Notes: generated from the sequence alone by a model not told the origin. DNA of 64,000 nt from Puniceicoccaceae bacterium K14 (GCA_022538095.1 JAKYXN010000013.1:37415-101414), one strand, 5' to 3'. Shown: positions 14,905-25,521, counted from the first letter of the stretch. Translations and numbers: made by a program.

Positions 14905-17847
14905 TCAAACACCTGAAACCGAATCTGGAATAAAGAGAACCGAGTACATACGACAATCCTTCTCCCCATGCTCGCAATTTGAGCCTAAAGTAATTGATTC
15001 ATTTTTTCCCAACCGCTTTTTGTAAAAAGGCAGCCACGCATTCCCTACCTGGAACCCGCTATCCACTCTACTATCAATTTCGCAAATCTCAAAAGATTTT
15101 AGCCAAGCAGGCATAGGCAGCCGATCATCATGAGCAATGTACAGCGTTCCTGATACGCAGACAGAGAAGTCCATCAAATCAACTGCTTCATACAATCGTT
15201 CGTCGTCCGCGGTTTGGATATAATCTGCGCCACGCATAAACTCTGGGATTTCTTCGATGTAGTCATCTCTGTCTACATAGAGCTGTAGGCCATCTTCCGC
15301 ATTGCTCATTACCGGTAAGGTGATGCGGGTCCCCGAGTAAGAAAAACCCTTAATATAGTTTCCTTCCGACTGCTCAATCTCTAGCCCTTCGACAAATTCG
15401 TCGACCAAGATAAGTTCTTCATGGGGCAAAGGTTTTTGTAGTTGTGGCAAATTTTCGACAATGCCTCCACCGGAATCGATTGGCAGGACTTCAACTACAA
15501 CTCGAGCTGATTCTATCCCGTCGCATTCAGCAACCAAGACAATCTCTCCTGCCTCGCGCGTCGAGCGAACGGCTACTCGATTTATTCCACACTCTAGGTC
15601 GAGATAGCTATGGTTGGTAGATTGTTCTTTCCCGCTATTGTATCCACCTCTCCATACGCCGGGGCCTTTCAAACTAAAATCGACCTTTTGTTGAAAAGTG
15701 GGACAGCGTCGCCCCGAAGCATCCAATGCTTCACAGTCGAACAAAATGATATCAGAGCCATCTGCAAAAAAGCCCGCTGGTCCGGTCATTGGGCTCAGCC
15801 GCAATCGCCTCGCCTCGCCTACTGTTTCCTTACGTTGGCGTGCAATCTCCAGGCCTTCATCACTGTACGCCACTGCTTCCACAGTCCCCGGCTCCCACTT
15901 AAGGGGTCCAAAAATAAAGAGAAAACGGTACGATACGTCTCCAAATCCCTTCGAAATTCCATTGATAAAAAGTTCCACCTTAGAGCAATTTGAGACGACA
16001 TAAAAAGGCTTGATAATATCTCTTTCAGAGGGATAGGTCCAATGACCGATCAAGTGAACCTGCGGCTTGGGATGAAACAATGCCCGTGAGGCAAAGAAGG
16101 CTTCCTTCGGTAAACGCACCGCATCCACAATGCCACCGGCACGCGTCACTTCACAGTCGTTTCGTCCTCCACTGGTAGAATCAGAAAAAATCCAATTAGC
16201 CCCACCACAATGGCTCGATCTTCCAATACGCTGCACGTATTCATAGACTTGATTGGCGGCAAAGGATTCATTCGTCAATTCGTACTCTTGTTTTCTCGGT
16301 ACTACATATCCATAATCTGGTGGCGAGTAATCATCCCACACGCGACGCGGGCATTCCTCGCGATTGTACTCGCCTTCCACAACTGGTTTGTCTCGAAACT
16401 TGTGACCGCCTTGAGTGCCGATTTCCAAATCGCTGAAATCAATCGTTGTCTTGCTCGGTCGTCGGTGAGCATACGCTCGTTTTCCATACGGATCATAAAG
16501 ATCGCAGTATGCTTTCAATTCCTTAACATGCTCACGCGTAACCGCTTGATTACCGCCCTCCCAAATCAAAATCGAAGGATGGTTACGGAAATACACAATG
16601 CTATCGCGAAAGGCATTGGCTCGCACCCTCCATGAATGGCCCTCCAAATCGCCCTCACCATCAACGCCTGGCTGGATCGTAATTAGGCCGAGCTGGTCAG
16701 ATGCCTTCAAGTGAACAGGAGCGCCCGCAGTGTGCCCCCATCGCACCAGGTTTCCACCCGCTAGGCGCATCAATTCCAAAGTATGGTATTGCACCCAATC
16801 CGGCAAAGCAGCTCCCAGCCCTGCCCATTCGTTAGTCGATTTTTGTCCCCACCCTTGAAGCTTCATACGACGGCCATTCATCGAGAAGCCACTATACGTC
16901 GAAAACTTCCAAAATCGAATACCAAGTGGGATTTCAATGGTATCCACAACCTCACCTTCAATCTCTATCGCAATCAACACTCGATACAAATGGGGACGTT
17001 CGGGATCCCACAAAACCGGATTTTCTATTCCTCCTGAAGCACAGATTTTCCGTGTTTCACCACTCCGCAAATGCACCTCTTCTGACGTTGAAAAAACCAT
17101 TTTGTTCTCAAAGTCGACAGCCTCCGCTCTCATTAAAAATTCCCTAGAATCGTCGTACTCATTGCGGATTTCAACTTCCAAACCAACCGAAGCATAATTT
17201 AGCGAAACTTCAGGCGTGAACACATACGCCCCTACTGTTTCCAGGTTACTGAACAGCGGAAGAGTCACATGCAGATTGTCCTTAATGTGCAAGTACACAT
17301 TGCGATAAATCCCTCCATGAGCCGGATGCCAATGTGGGTTATTCCAAGAATGCTTCGCCCCCCCTTCGAAGCTTGACCATTTCATCTCTCCCTCCTCGTC
17401 AGCGATAAACGAATTATCACACATGACGGCCAATACATTCTCTCCCGAAAAATCGATATGAGCGCTTAGGTCAAAACCAAAGGGCAAAAATCCGTTTTCG
17501 CACTTTCCTAAAAAAACTCCGTTTAAGTATACTTCCGCCAGTTGGCGAACGGCTTCAAATTCGATAAATATTTTCTTTTCCAAGGCCGATTCAGGAAGAC
17601 AAAATGATTTGCGATACCAAGTCCGACCTGACCATTGATCACGCTCTCCTGAATGATTTTTGGACTGAAAATGGGCAAAGGTATCGACATCATTATATGT
17701 ATGAGGAGCTGACACCGTACTCCATCCACTATCATCAAACTCACGAAGTTTCCCGCCTTCAACGTCATCTCTCAAAAATTTCCAATCGTAGTTGAAATTA
17801 AATACAGATTGAATGTTTTCCTCACCTAATATTTTGCTCTGTCTCAA
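14905..17847 (-). CDS. Glycoside hydrolase family 2-type protein with Gln at the acid/base position
   Basis: A 980-residue GH2-type protein without a signal peptide. Parts in order: sugar-binding jelly roll (about 10-190, 'WYRKSFCLPESALEKK', 'EVYLNGVFLGKCENG'), Ig-like domain (about 205-312), TIM barrel (about 315-600) and further C-terminal beta domains. In the barrel 'NHPSILIWEGGNQAV' (422-436) aligns with the GH2 stretch that normally reads W-x-x-G-N-E. The acid/base Glu is thus Gln434, with Glu430 nearby. The nucleophile candidate is Glu493 in 'KPVVEGEYNREE'. Likely acts on a beta-galactoside or beta-glucuronide type oligosaccharide, but substrate is unknown. It lies upstream of the sigma/FecR/receptor unit on the same strand, with a 246-base gap. 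Confidence 0.85.
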   Translation of the reverse strand: MRQSKILGEENIQSVFNFNYDWKFLRDDVEGGKLREFDDSGWSTVSAPHTYNDVDTFAHFQSKNHSGERDQWSGRTWYRKSFCLPESALEKKIFIEFEAVRQLAEVYLNGVFLGKCENGFLPFGFDLSAHIDFSGENVLAVMCDNSFIADEEGEMKWSSFEGGAKHSWNNPHWHPAHGGIYRNVYLHIKDNLHVTLPLFSNLETVGAYVFTPEVSLNYASVGLEVEIRNEYDDSREFLMRAEAVDFENKMVFSTSEEVHLRSGETRKICASGGIENPVLWDPERPHLYRVLIAIEIEGEVVDTIEIPLGIRFWKFSTYSGFSMNGRRMKLQGWGQKSTNEWAGLGAALPDWVQYHTLELMRLAGGNLVRWGHTAGAPVHLKASDQLGLITIQPGVDGEGDLEGHSWRVRANAFRDSIVYFRNHPSILIWEGGNQAVTREHVKELKAYCDLYDPYGKRAYAHRRPSKTTIDFSDLEIGTQGGHKFRDKPVVEGEYNREECPRRVWDDYSPPDYGYVVPRKQEYELTNESFAANQVYEYVQRIGRSSHCGGANWIFSDSTSGGRNDCEVTRAGGIVDAVRLPKEAFFASRALFHPKPQVHLIGHWTYPSERDIIKPFYVVSNCSKVELFINGISKGFGDVSYRFLFIFGPLKWEPGTVEAVAYSDEGLEIARQRKETVGEARRLRLSPMTGPAGFFADGSDIILFDCEALDASGRRCPTFQQKVDFSLKGPGVWRGGYNSGKEQSTNHSYLDLECGINRVAVRSTREAGEIVLVAECDGIESARVVVEVLPIDSGGGIVENLPQLQKPLPHEELILVDEFVEGLEIEQSEGNYIKGFSYSGTRITLPVMSNAEDGLQLYVDRDDYIEEIPEFMRGADYIQTADDERLYEAVDLMDFSVCVSGTLYIAHDDRLPMPAWLKSFEICEIDSRVDSGFQVGNAWLPFYKKRLGKNESITLGSNCEHGEKDCRMYSVLFIPDSVSGV

Positions 17848-18024
17848 AACTTTCTAAAACTTGTTCGGGGTTAGTTCACTTTATAACTCAACTTGCCAGT
17901 CCATGATAGTGCAAGAACTCTCAATGGCAAACCCACCATTCATGAGCACCTTTGAAGAGAATTCGTAACTAGCAGACACCAAATAAACGTTTTCAAGGCA
18001 TGAAAGTAGCTATAAGTATTTTTT

Positions 18025-19650
18025 ATGGACGCTATTTTTCTCGCAGTCGCATTTGCCTTCGGGTTCATCGCTCAGCAGTTTCGACTCCCCCCTTTGGTCG
18101 GATTCTTGATTTCTGGATTTGTACTACAAGCTTTCGGTCAGACAGGCGGGGATACTCTAGACGTTCTAGCTGACCTGGGTGTCACCCTTATGCTCTTCAG
18201 TATAGGCGTGAAACTGCGAGTCCGCACTTTAGCAAGACCAGAGATTTGGGCGGGGACATCGATTCAGACAATCGCTGTAATTCTGTTTTTCACACCGATT
18301 TTGCTACTTCTCGGAGCCTTTGCAGGTGAAGCGATGGGAATGGATTGGAAATCTGCACTCTTGATTTCTTTTGCGTTGAGCTTCTCCAGCACGGTTTTCG
18401 CAGTCAAGGCCCTGGAAGAGAGCGGCGATATGGGCTCAATACATGGACGGATGGCTATCGGCATGCTCATTATGCAAGATATTCTCGCAGTCCTGTTCCT
18501 GACCTTTTCCACTGGGAAAATTCCTTCCATATGGGCAATCGCCTTATTGGCTGCCTTTTTGCTCGGTCGAAAGTGGATCGGAGCACTCATCAGTAGATCC
18601 GGTCATGGAGAAATGGTGACACTTTGCGGACTGTTTCTGGCATTATTTCTCGGTGCAGAGGGTTTCGAATCAGTGGGTCTAAAAGCGGATTTGGGTGCCT
18701 TATTTGTAGGGATATTAGTGGGCACTCACTCACGAGCGAAAGAACTGAGCAAGTCACTTATTGGCTTAACCGATTTACTCTTAGTCGGTTTTTTCTTACG
18801 TATCGGGCTCGAGGGCTCACTTAGCTGGCAAGGCGTTTTGCCAGCGCTTCTCTTTATCCTGATACTGCCTTTCAAAAGTGCGGTGTTCTTCGGCTTGTTA
18901 ACTCGATTTCACCTGCGCGCCCGCACGTCATGGATGGCAGGCTTCACACTCTCAACCTACAGCGAATTTGGGTTAATCGTCATCGCATTAGCTGTCGGCA
19001 AAGGGTGGTTGCCTCCTGAATGGCTCGTTACCATGGCAGTTGCCCTGTCACTTAGTATTATCATTATGGCGCCGCTCAATCGCCGAGCCGAATTACTTTA
19101 CGATCCGATAAGCGATCCCTTGAAAAAATTCGAGACAGATGGTCAACACCCAGACGACTCCACCATAAAACTCGACGGCGAGCGAATTGCGATTTTTGGC
19201 ATGGGCCGCGTCGGACTCGCGGCGTATAAAAATCTACAAAACCGCTACCCTGGAAAAGTCATTGGATTTGACCGGGATCCCACTTCAGTCCTCAAACACG
19301 AACAGTCTGGCCGAAACGTTCTCCTTGCCGATGCAACTGATTCTGATTTCTGGGAAAAAATCTGCCTGAAAGACAAGATAGATCTCGTCGTTCTCGCTAT
19401 GCCCAAACATGGAGCCAATGTACACGCAGCAGAAACGCTCAAGCGGCATGAATTCGAAGGCGTCGTTGCGGCAACGGGTAAATTCGACGATGATGTGAAA
19501 GAGCTCCGTGAACTCGGTCTCGACACAGCATTTAACCTCTACAACGAAGCCGGAGCAGGTTTTGCCGACCATGTCTGCAGCGTTTTCACCCAACAAAGAC
19601 CCGACCTCGCTCATAAATGGAGTTCATCAGCTGATGAACGCCTAACTTGA
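18025..19650 (+). CDS. CPA2-family K+(Na+)/H+ antiporter, KefB/C-like with RCK domain
   Basis: Inner-membrane transporter of 541 residues. About 12 hydrophobic segments (1-355) form a Na_H_exchanger domain starting 'DAIFLAVAFAFGFIAQQFRL' with the conserved 'LVGFLISGF'. This is followed by a cytosolic Rossmann-type TrkA_N/RCK domain (about 385-510, 'IAIFGMGRVGLAAYKNL', then 'VIGFDRD' for nucleotide binding). There is no TrkA_C domain after it. By family it would exchange K+ or Na+ for protons and be gated by nucleotide binding. Transcribed alone, upstream of the MerR-type gene. Confidence 0.9.
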   Translation: MDAIFLAVAFAFGFIAQQFRLPPLVGFLISGFVLQAFGQTGGDTLDVLADLGVTLMLFSIGVKLRVRTLARPEIWAGTSIQTIAVILFFTPILLLLGAFAGEAMGMDWKSALLISFALSFSSTVFAVKALEESGDMGSIHGRMAIGMLIMQDILAVLFLTFSTGKIPSIWAIALLAAFLLGRKWIGALISRSGHGEMVTLCGLFLALFLGAEGFESVGLKADLGALFVGILVGTHSRAKELSKSLIGLTDLLLVGFFLRIGLEGSLSWQGVLPALLFILILPFKSAVFFGLLTRFHLRARTSWMAGFTLSTYSEFGLIVIALAVGKGWLPPEWLVTMAVALSLSIIIMAPLNRRAELLYDPISDPLKKFETDGQHPDDSTIKLDGERIAIFGMGRVGLAAYKNLQNRYPGKVIGFDRDPTSVLKHEQSGRNVLLADATDSDFWEKICLKDKIDLVVLAMPKHGANVHAAETLKRHEFEGVVAATGKFDDDVKELRELGLDTAFNLYNEAGAGFADHVCSVFTQQRPDLAHKWSSSADERLT

Positions 19651-19736
19651 ACCAAAACCTCAAAACCGTTTTTCATCCAGAGAACACCTAAACGACAAAA
19701 AGCGTGTGAACTACTCATAGACCACTGTCCGAACCT

Positions 19737-19763
19737 GATTCATTAACCCAATTAATGATTCAT
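19737..19763 (+). promoter_or_regulatory. Direct repeat TGATTCAT upstream of the MerR-type gene (operator candidate)
   Basis: TGATTCAT occurs at 19737-19744 and again at 19756-19763, 19 bases apart (nearly two helical turns), in the AT-rich leader 44 bases before the regulator start. A related inverted ATGAATTC follows at 19781. It could be an autoregulatory site, but this is inference only. Confidence 0.3.
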
Positions 19764-19806
19764 ATAAATTTGAAATATCAATGAATTCGATTCTTATGGT
19801 TCACAA

Positions 19807-20766
19807 ATGAGTCTAAATATCGAAACTTCCAATGATTTCAAAATCGGTGCCGCTGCTAAGCTAGCCGGTATTTCCCCGAATACCATACGTACCTGGATTC
19901 GCAGAAACTACTTCACCCCATCACACGTCACAGAAAGCGGTAACCGCCTTATCAGTTCCGAGGACATCAAGCGGCTCGTTATGATGAAAACACTAATCTC
20001 TTCGGGAGATTCAATAAGCAGCATCGCTAGCCTTACAGACGACGCCCTCGCTAAACGCTTGGCTGAGGCAACCTATATCGCAGACAGTAGCCAGTCCTTA
20101 CAAAGCAGAAGTTTGCTAACAAACATCAAACCCGCATTTCTCGGTGAAAACGTCCAAGCCCGATACGGACTCATTTCAAAGCGTTTTTGGTCCCCAGTGC
20201 TCATCGAAAAAATTGATGATCTGAAAGTGTATTTAGAGAAAGAAGGCGACATCGATATAATTCTGATCGACTTCAGGCTTTCCTCTGAACTGCGTGCGCT
20301 CGTTGATTACGCGAAAAGCGAAAAAGAACGAACCGTCGTCGCCCTATTCGACTTCCTGCCTAGAGAAATCGTCAAAGAATTGAGCGATGCGGATATTCAA
20401 CTCATTCGGGGGCCAATCAATGCTGATTATCTCGAGAAGGAACTCGGAAGTATCTTGTCCGCAATCCAGCACAAGCGCACCTCCAATCCTCTGGACTACA
20501 CACCCCCTGCTCGAATTTTCGACGACGCTCAATTGAGTCAAATTTCCAACGCTCAACCAACAATCAAATGCGAATGCCCACGGCACATCAGCTCCATTGT
20601 CAGCAGCCTTGCGGCCTTCGAGGATTATTCCAAAATATGCGAAGTGCAATCGACCGAGGACCGAGAATTTCACAACTACCTAGCTGACGAAACAGCTCGA
20701 GCAAGACACATCATGGAACTAGCTCTTGTCCGTCTCTGCGCACACGACGGCATCAGCATAACTTAA
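19807..20766 (+). CDS. MerR-family transcriptional regulator with cobalamin-binding-like C-terminal half
   Basis: DNA-binding regulator of 319 residues. The N-terminal winged helix is clear ('FKIGAAAKLAGISPNTIRTW', then 'RLISSEDIKRLVMMKTLISS'). The middle (about 110-215) has alternating beta/alpha units resembling a B12-binding or receiver-like Rossmann fold ('DIDIILIDFRLSSELRALVD'), but I see no cobalamin DxHxxG motif. The C-terminal part 'CECPRHISSIVSSLAAFEDY' and the helical end with 'ETARARHIMELALVRL' recall a group of proteobacterial MerR proteins. The effector is unknown. Its stop overlaps the convergent gspF-like gene by 4 bases. Confidence 0.8.
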   Translation: MSLNIETSNDFKIGAAAKLAGISPNTIRTWIRRNYFTPSHVTESGNRLISSEDIKRLVMMKTLISSGDSISSIASLTDDALAKRLAEATYIADSSQSLQSRSLLTNIKPAFLGENVQARYGLISKRFWSPVLIEKIDDLKVYLEKEGDIDIILIDFRLSSELRALVDYAKSEKERTVVALFDFLPREIVKELSDADIQLIRGPINADYLEKELGSILSAIQHKRTSNPLDYTPPARIFDDAQLSQISNAQPTIKCECPRHISSIVSSLAAFEDYSKICEVQSTEDREFHNYLADETARARHIMELALVRLCAHDGISIT

Positions 20767-21716
20767 TCAAGAATAGATGTAATGTCGTTCAAGTGGCCCA
20801 TGTAGAAGACTACAATCTGATAGGCCGCTAAAACGACTGCCGCCAACAACACAATTTTTGGATACAAAATTGCAGCGATCGCCAACTTACGCTTCGCCTT
20901 TTTCTCGAACTCTTCTGCGAGACGGACGAGGTTCTCAACCAGCCCCCCAGAACGCTCCCCACTCTTGTAGAAACTAACAAAATTCTTGGGAAGCCAACTC
21001 ACCTCCTTAAATCCATTGCTCGCGGGTTCACCGCGGTAAATAACCTCCAACACACGCTCTCCAAACACCTCGTAACGCTTAGCATTCAGGCAACGAACCG
21101 CCAAGGCCCAAGAGTAATCAAGATTCAATCCCGCATTCATAGCAGTCGACAAGGTGCGACAAAAGATTCCAAGATCGCGGGATCGCTTATATCCAGACAC
21201 GATCGGCAAGAGCTCAGAAAGTCTTCTCCTGATTGCTGGAATTGTCTTCAAAACAAGAATACTTATAAGAGACACACCCCAAAACACTGCAAAAATCTTC
21301 CCTACCTGCTCTGCGTAACCAGTGAAGTCTCCGTCCATTAGTTTATTAAGCGGAACCGCGAGTAAGGAAAAATGAACCAAAACTGTTGGATACAAACAAG
21401 AGAGTAAAAGCTTGCCTCGAAAATCGCTCTTGGCATCACGTGATATCGCCAATTGCTCCATCGCCTCAGCCAAACCACCTGATTTGCTCGATGCCTCGCA
21501 GATTGCTAATTCGGTCTCATTTAAGAAATCCAAATGCTCACGCAATCCATCCTCCCAGCTTCCCCCCGTCTCCAAGTAATACCGAAACGACTCGATAGAC
21601 GGACTGGATATAGAATCGGCTAATTCGACCGACTCCACCGGCCCTAATCCAGATCGTAGAGAATCGCTCACTTGACGGAACCAAGCAGCTACTTGCTTAT
21701 CAGAGGGATACGCCAT
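20763..21716 (-). CDS. GspF/PilC-like inner-membrane protein (T2SSF domains)
   Basis: A 317-residue polytopic protein with two T2SSF-type repeats. The first is at about 12-125 ('LETGGSWEDGLREHLDFLNE', 'ICEASSKSGGLAEAMEQLA') and the second at about 180-310 ('FCRTLSTAMNAGLNLDYSWA', 'FYKSGERSGGLVENLVRLAE'). Three hydrophobic segments lie near 105-125, 140-160 and 285-310. Such proteins form the inner-membrane platform of type II secretion or type IV pilus machines. No ATPase, pilin or secretin gene lies nearby, so its partners must be elsewhere. It follows the helicase gene by 50 bases on the same strand. Confidence 0.85.
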   Translation of the reverse strand: MAYPSDKQVAAWFRQVSDSLRSGLGPVESVELADSISSPSIESFRYYLETGGSWEDGLREHLDFLNETELAICEASSKSGGLAEAMEQLAISRDAKSDFRGKLLLSCLYPTVLVHFSLLAVPLNKLMDGDFTGYAEQVGKIFAVFWGVSLISILVLKTIPAIRRRLSELLPIVSGYKRSRDLGIFCRTLSTAMNAGLNLDYSWALAVRCLNAKRYEVFGERVLEVIYRGEPASNGFKEVSWLPKNFVSFYKSGERSGGLVENLVRLAEEFEKKAKRKLAIAAILYPKIVLLAAVVLAAYQIVVFYMGHLNDITSILD

Positions 21717-21766
21717 TGGGAATAACTCTTCGTGAACCTAATACGAATCCTCTTTTATACAAGGTA

Positions 21767-24343
21767 TTAATCACGGATAATATCCACGATCGCTTCAATA
21801 TCCGTAACTTTCAAAGAAACACGCTTTTGCTTTTTCGATTCTTCTAAATCGATTTCGAAAACAATCGCCCAATCGTTCAAATCTTCCGAATCGACTAAAG
21901 TCTGCTCAACGATCCAGACCTTACTTTCTTCATTGATCGAGATTCGTGTATGCTCGGTATTTCGAGCTTCTGGATCCAAACGTATCCACGATCTAGACTC
22001 ATAATACGTATCCATTTTCTTGCTAAGCTCTACATCTGCCCATTTACTATTTCCCTCGGCAGCTTCAAACACTTGGCTTAGATCGTACTCTTCAGCGATT
22101 TCTTGGTAATCCTTATTGGAAAGCATGCGAACAAAGCGGAATACCTCATTTCTCACCAAACGGGTAAACAAACTTTTAGGCTGAGTTATATCCCCCTCCC
22201 CTTCCTTTTCAGGTAGCGAATCCGCGTCTTCGTCGTTTCGCTTATAATCTGGGTTTCGCATCAACTCCCATTCATCTATTAAAGAGGAATCAACATGCTT
22301 CAAGAGGTGTTCCAAATACGTCGATATTTCCTGAACGCTTTCATTCTTAAAGGAAACCGGCACTGTATTCTCCAAAGCTCGGTACACATTGGTCAAATGC
22401 CTCAACAGCAAACCCTCTGCTCGTTGCAGACCGTATACCTTAACGTAATCACTAAAGCTGCTATAACGCTCGAACATTTCTCGAGCGATCGATTTTGGCT
22501 TAATGTTCTCTTTTCCAATCCACGGATGTTCCTTGGCAAAAATATTAAAGGTCTCGTAGATAAAATCGCCTTCAGGTTTCGGATACTCGACCTCTTCCAA
22601 TTTTTCGATACGCTCTTCGTACTCCACGCCCGCAGCCTTGAGCTCCGCCATTTTTTCATCCTTAGCCACAGAGAGCTGTCGCCGTAAGATAATATCTGGG
22701 TTCTCAAGGATCGATTCCACCAAGCTCAACACTTTTAGAGCATAATCGGGCTCTTCTTTATCCAGTACATCCAATGTATCGATACAGTACAAAGAAAGCG
22801 TTTGATTGAGAGAAAAGTCGTCTTGAAGTTCGACATTAACCCTAAGTTTTTTGCCATTCGCTTCTCTTTCATCTAGGATTTCAATAATCTCTCGATCCAC
22901 CAAAGAACGGAACAACTGGAAAGCTTTCTTGCGCAGACCCTTCTTAGAAAATCCTGTATTATGGCAATCATTGATCAAATTCCGCATCGCCCGACATCCA
23001 TCGCTATCGCGACTCAGAACGTTGAGTAACATCCCATGAGATACGCGAAAACGAGACTCAAGCGATTCTGCCTTAGAATTCTGCAAGCGATTGTACGTTT
23101 CTTCATCCCAATGAACAAACCCACGCTCTGGCGGCTTTTTCTTCACTAGTTTACGCTTCTTTTTGGCATCTCCGCCTACTTTCAATTCTTGTCGTTTATT
23201 TTCCACGACATGCTCCGGAGCCAGTGCCACCACGTAGCCAACGTCGTCATAGCCCTTACGACCAGCACGACCACTAATTTGGTGAAAATCGCGTATACTC
23301 AAAATGCCTGTCTTTTGTCCGCCGTACTTACAAAGCTGGGTAAACAGAACACAGCGAATTGGGACATTCACACCGACTCCAAGCGTATCCGTTCCGCAAA
23401 TAATTTTGAGCATCCCTTTCTGTGCCAGTTTCTCGACAAGAACGCGGTATTTTGGTAGCAAACCTGCGTGATGAAGACCAATGCCGTGACTCAAGAAACG
23501 CTTAATCTCTCGGCCAAAAGGACTGCTAAACACGACCTCCTTTAACTCCTCCGCAATCGCTTTCTTTTCCTCTTTGCTACAGACGTTCAAGCTCAGCAAA
23601 TTTTGAGCAGTGTCCGATGCCGTCTTTTGAGTAAAATGAACAATATACACGGGCACACGGCCAAGTTTCAGCAATTCGTCAAGCTGCTCGACTAAAGTTC
23701 GTTCCTCGTAAGTAAATTCCAATGGAACAGGTCTCACTTGACTGGATACGGTCACCGATTCAGCTCCCGTCAATCGCTCCATCTCCTTTTCAAAAAATCG
23801 AGTTTCTCCCAAAGTCGCTGAGATTAGCAAAAACCGACTTTGCGGCATCGTCAGTAACGGAACTTGCCAAGCCACCCCACGCTCTTGGTCGGAATAATAA
23901 TGAAACTCATCCATTATGATATCCAAATACTCCGCGTTCTCACCATCGCGCAATGCGATGTTTGAGAGGATCTCCGCAGTACAGCACAGGATTGAGGCAT
24001 TGCGATTTACACTCGCATCCCCTGTCATCATTCCCACGTTCTCTGGACCGAAATCGCGACAAAGCGACAGAAATTTTTCGTTTACCAACGCTTTGATTGG
24101 GCAAGTATAGATCGATCTCCTTCCTAGCGAACAAGAGCGGTAGTGCATTGCAGCTGCTACAAGCGACTTACCCGATCCAGTTGGCGTATTGAGAACTACA
24201 TTCTTTCCGGAAAAAATTTCCAGAATCGCTTCTTCTTGAGCGTCATATAACGAAATATTCTTTTCCGAAACATAATCCAAAAAATGCTCAAGAATCTCGT
24301 CAGAATCCTGAGATCCGACCTTAGGTTGCAAAGGAAAATCCAT
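21767..24343 (-). CDS. Ski2-like superfamily 2 RNA helicase with DUF3516-type C-terminus
   Basis: Cytoplasmic ATP-dependent helicase of 858 residues. Motif I is '[14 protein letters not shown]', motif II '[11 protein letters not shown]' (DEFH variant), motif III 'LISATLG'. Motifs IV-VI lie in the second RecA domain ('[14 protein letters not shown]', '[13 protein letters not shown]'). The C-terminal 400 residues are helical and end in a conserved beta segment ('[20 protein letters not shown]'), as in the DUF3516 group. Probable role is RNA unwinding or turnover. The start lies 14 bases after the Lpt permease stop, so the two are probably co-transcribed, though no functional link is evident. 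Confidence 0.9.
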   Translation of the reverse strand: MDFPLQPKVGSQDSDEILEHFLDYVSEKNISLYDAQEEAILEIFSGKNVVLNTPTGSGKSLVAAAMHYRSCSLGRRSIYTCPIKALVNEKFLSLCRDFGPENVGMMTGDASVNRNASILCCTAEILSNIALRDGENAEYLDIIMDEFHYYSDQERGVAWQVPLLTMPQSRFLLISATLGETRFFEKEMERLTGAESVTVSSQVRPVPLEFTYEERTLVEQLDELLKLGRVPVYIVHFTQKTASDTAQNLLSLNVCSKEEKKAIAEELKEVVFSSPFGREIKRFLSHGIGLHHAGLLPKYRVLVEKLAQKGMLKIICGTDTLGVGVNVPIRCVLFTQLCKYGGQKTGILSIRDFHQISGRAGRKGYDDVGYVVALAPEHVVENKRQELKVGGDAKKKRKLVKKKPPERGFVHWDEETYNRLQNSKAESLESRFRVSHGMLLNVLSRDSDGCRAMRNLINDCHNTGFSKKGLRKKAFQLFRSLVDREIIEILDEREANGKKLRVNVELQDDFSLNQTLSLYCIDTLDVLDKEEPDYALKVLSLVESILENPDIILRRQLSVAKDEKMAELKAAGVEYEERIEKLEEVEYPKPEGDFIYETFNIFAKEHPWIGKENIKPKSIAREMFERYSSFSDYVKVYGLQRAEGLLLRHLTNVYRALENTVPVSFKNESVQEISTYLEHLLKHVDSSLIDEWELMRNPDYKRNDEDADSLPEKEGEGDITQPKSLFTRLVRNEVFRFVRMLSNKDYQEIAEEYDLSQVFEAAEGNSKWADVELSKKMDTYYESRSWIRLDPEARNTEHTRISINEESKVWIVEQTLVDSEDLNDWAIVFEIDLEESKKQKRVSLKVTDIEAIVDIIRD

Positions 24344-24357
24344 ATAATAATTATCCG

Positions 24358-25521
24358 CTAAGCGGCAGATGCTTTCACAGAAAGGTCAGCATTCCTAAGC
24401 ATTTTGAAACCAATCGCTTGGTACACAATATTCGGCACCCAATAAAGTAAATCAGGACGTAACTCTGGCTTGTTCCCCAACCAACCGACGGCCAACATCA
24501 TAAAGTAATAGCCTAGAGCGAGACCAAGAGCCAAGAATATGTTAGCCGACGTTTCTTTACGTTGAGCTTGTATCCCCATTGGAATCCCAAGAAGGATAAA
24601 GGATATCGCAGTAAAGCCCATGGCGAATTTCTCATGAAATGCCATTTGCACGTCCATAATTTTTCCTTTGGCCTCTGCCCGCTCCTCAGGAGTACCGACC
24701 GTTGAAGCTTCAACCCATTTCTTACGTTCCCTTACCAAATCGTAAAACGTGAACCACTTGAGTTTTCGTTCGAAAGTAGCCTTCCCCAAAATTCTATCCA
24801 AGGAAAGACTCGTACTCGTCCTTCCAAACGATTGCGTATGAACCTGGGTGTAGTCCTCTGGATCGTCTCCCTTAATGAATTCGTAATATCCATTGGTTAG
24901 GATCAAATTAAGCGTATTGAGTTCTTCATTATACTCGAAACGGGCAGATTCAGCTCTGGAAAAACGATTCACGCGACCCTCGTCGTCCAAATCCCAAAAC
25001 CATATATCCTCCATTCGGCTATCTTCCTTATTACTCACATAAAGAACCGCCCCGTCAAAATCCTTCACAAAGGTCTTCTCGACAACAAAACTAAGCGGGT
25101 TTTTCTGAACCGTATTTGCCAATTCGCGACGATATTCGGCCTTCGCTAAAGGGCCGTAGTAAAAATTCACAATAAGAGCGGCCACAGTCGCAATCACCGC
25201 TAAAATGAACACAGAGCTCGAAAGCCTAAAAATGCTCACCCCCGCAGAGCGAATCGCAGTCAACTCGCTCTGAGCCGAAAGCCTGCCCATAGCCATCAAA
25301 ACTCCGGTCAGCAAACCAAAGGGCAACGCATGGATAAAAACAAAGGGAAAAAGTACAAACAGTAGCTTGAAGAAGGCAGTAAAGGTCAACTGCCCCTCGG
25401 AAAGCAGGCCAAGCATATCCTTCACGACATTACCCGTCAACAGAATGAAGGCAAACATAAGCACAGCGGCTATGCAGGTAGTGAGGACATTTCCAAAAAT
25501 GTAGCGGTGTAACAGTTTCAC
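24358..25521 (-). CDS. LptF/LptG family LPS-export permease (first copy)
   Basis: Inner-membrane permease of 387 residues, YjgP/YjgQ family. It starts '[20 protein letters not shown]' and has three N-terminal transmembrane helices (with '[20 protein letters not shown]' in the coupling region contacting the LptB ATPase). A periplasmic beta-jellyroll spans about 125-285, and three C-terminal helices end the protein. With a second copy at 42026-43150 it can supply the LptF/LptG pair that extracts lipopolysaccharide from the inner membrane. Which copy is F and which is G cannot be settled by eye. It is transcribed divergently from rlmN. Confidence 0.88.
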   Translation of the reverse strand: MKLLHRYIFGNVLTTCIAAVLMFAFILLTGNVVKDMLGLLSEGQLTFTAFFKLLFVLFPFVFIHALPFGLLTGVLMAMGRLSAQSELTAIRSAGVSIFRLSSSVFILAVIATVAALIVNFYYGPLAKAEYRRELANTVQKNPLSFVVEKTFVKDFDGAVLYVSNKEDSRMEDIWFWDLDDEGRVNRFSRAESARFEYNEELNTLNLILTNGYYEFIKGDDPEDYTQVHTQSFGRTSTSLSLDRILGKATFERKLKWFTFYDLVRERKKWVEASTVGTPEERAEAKGKIMDVQMAFHEKFAMGFTAISFILLGIPMGIQAQRKETSANIFLALGLALGYYFMMLAVGWLGNKPELRPDLLYWVPNIVYQAIGFKMLRNADLSVKASAA

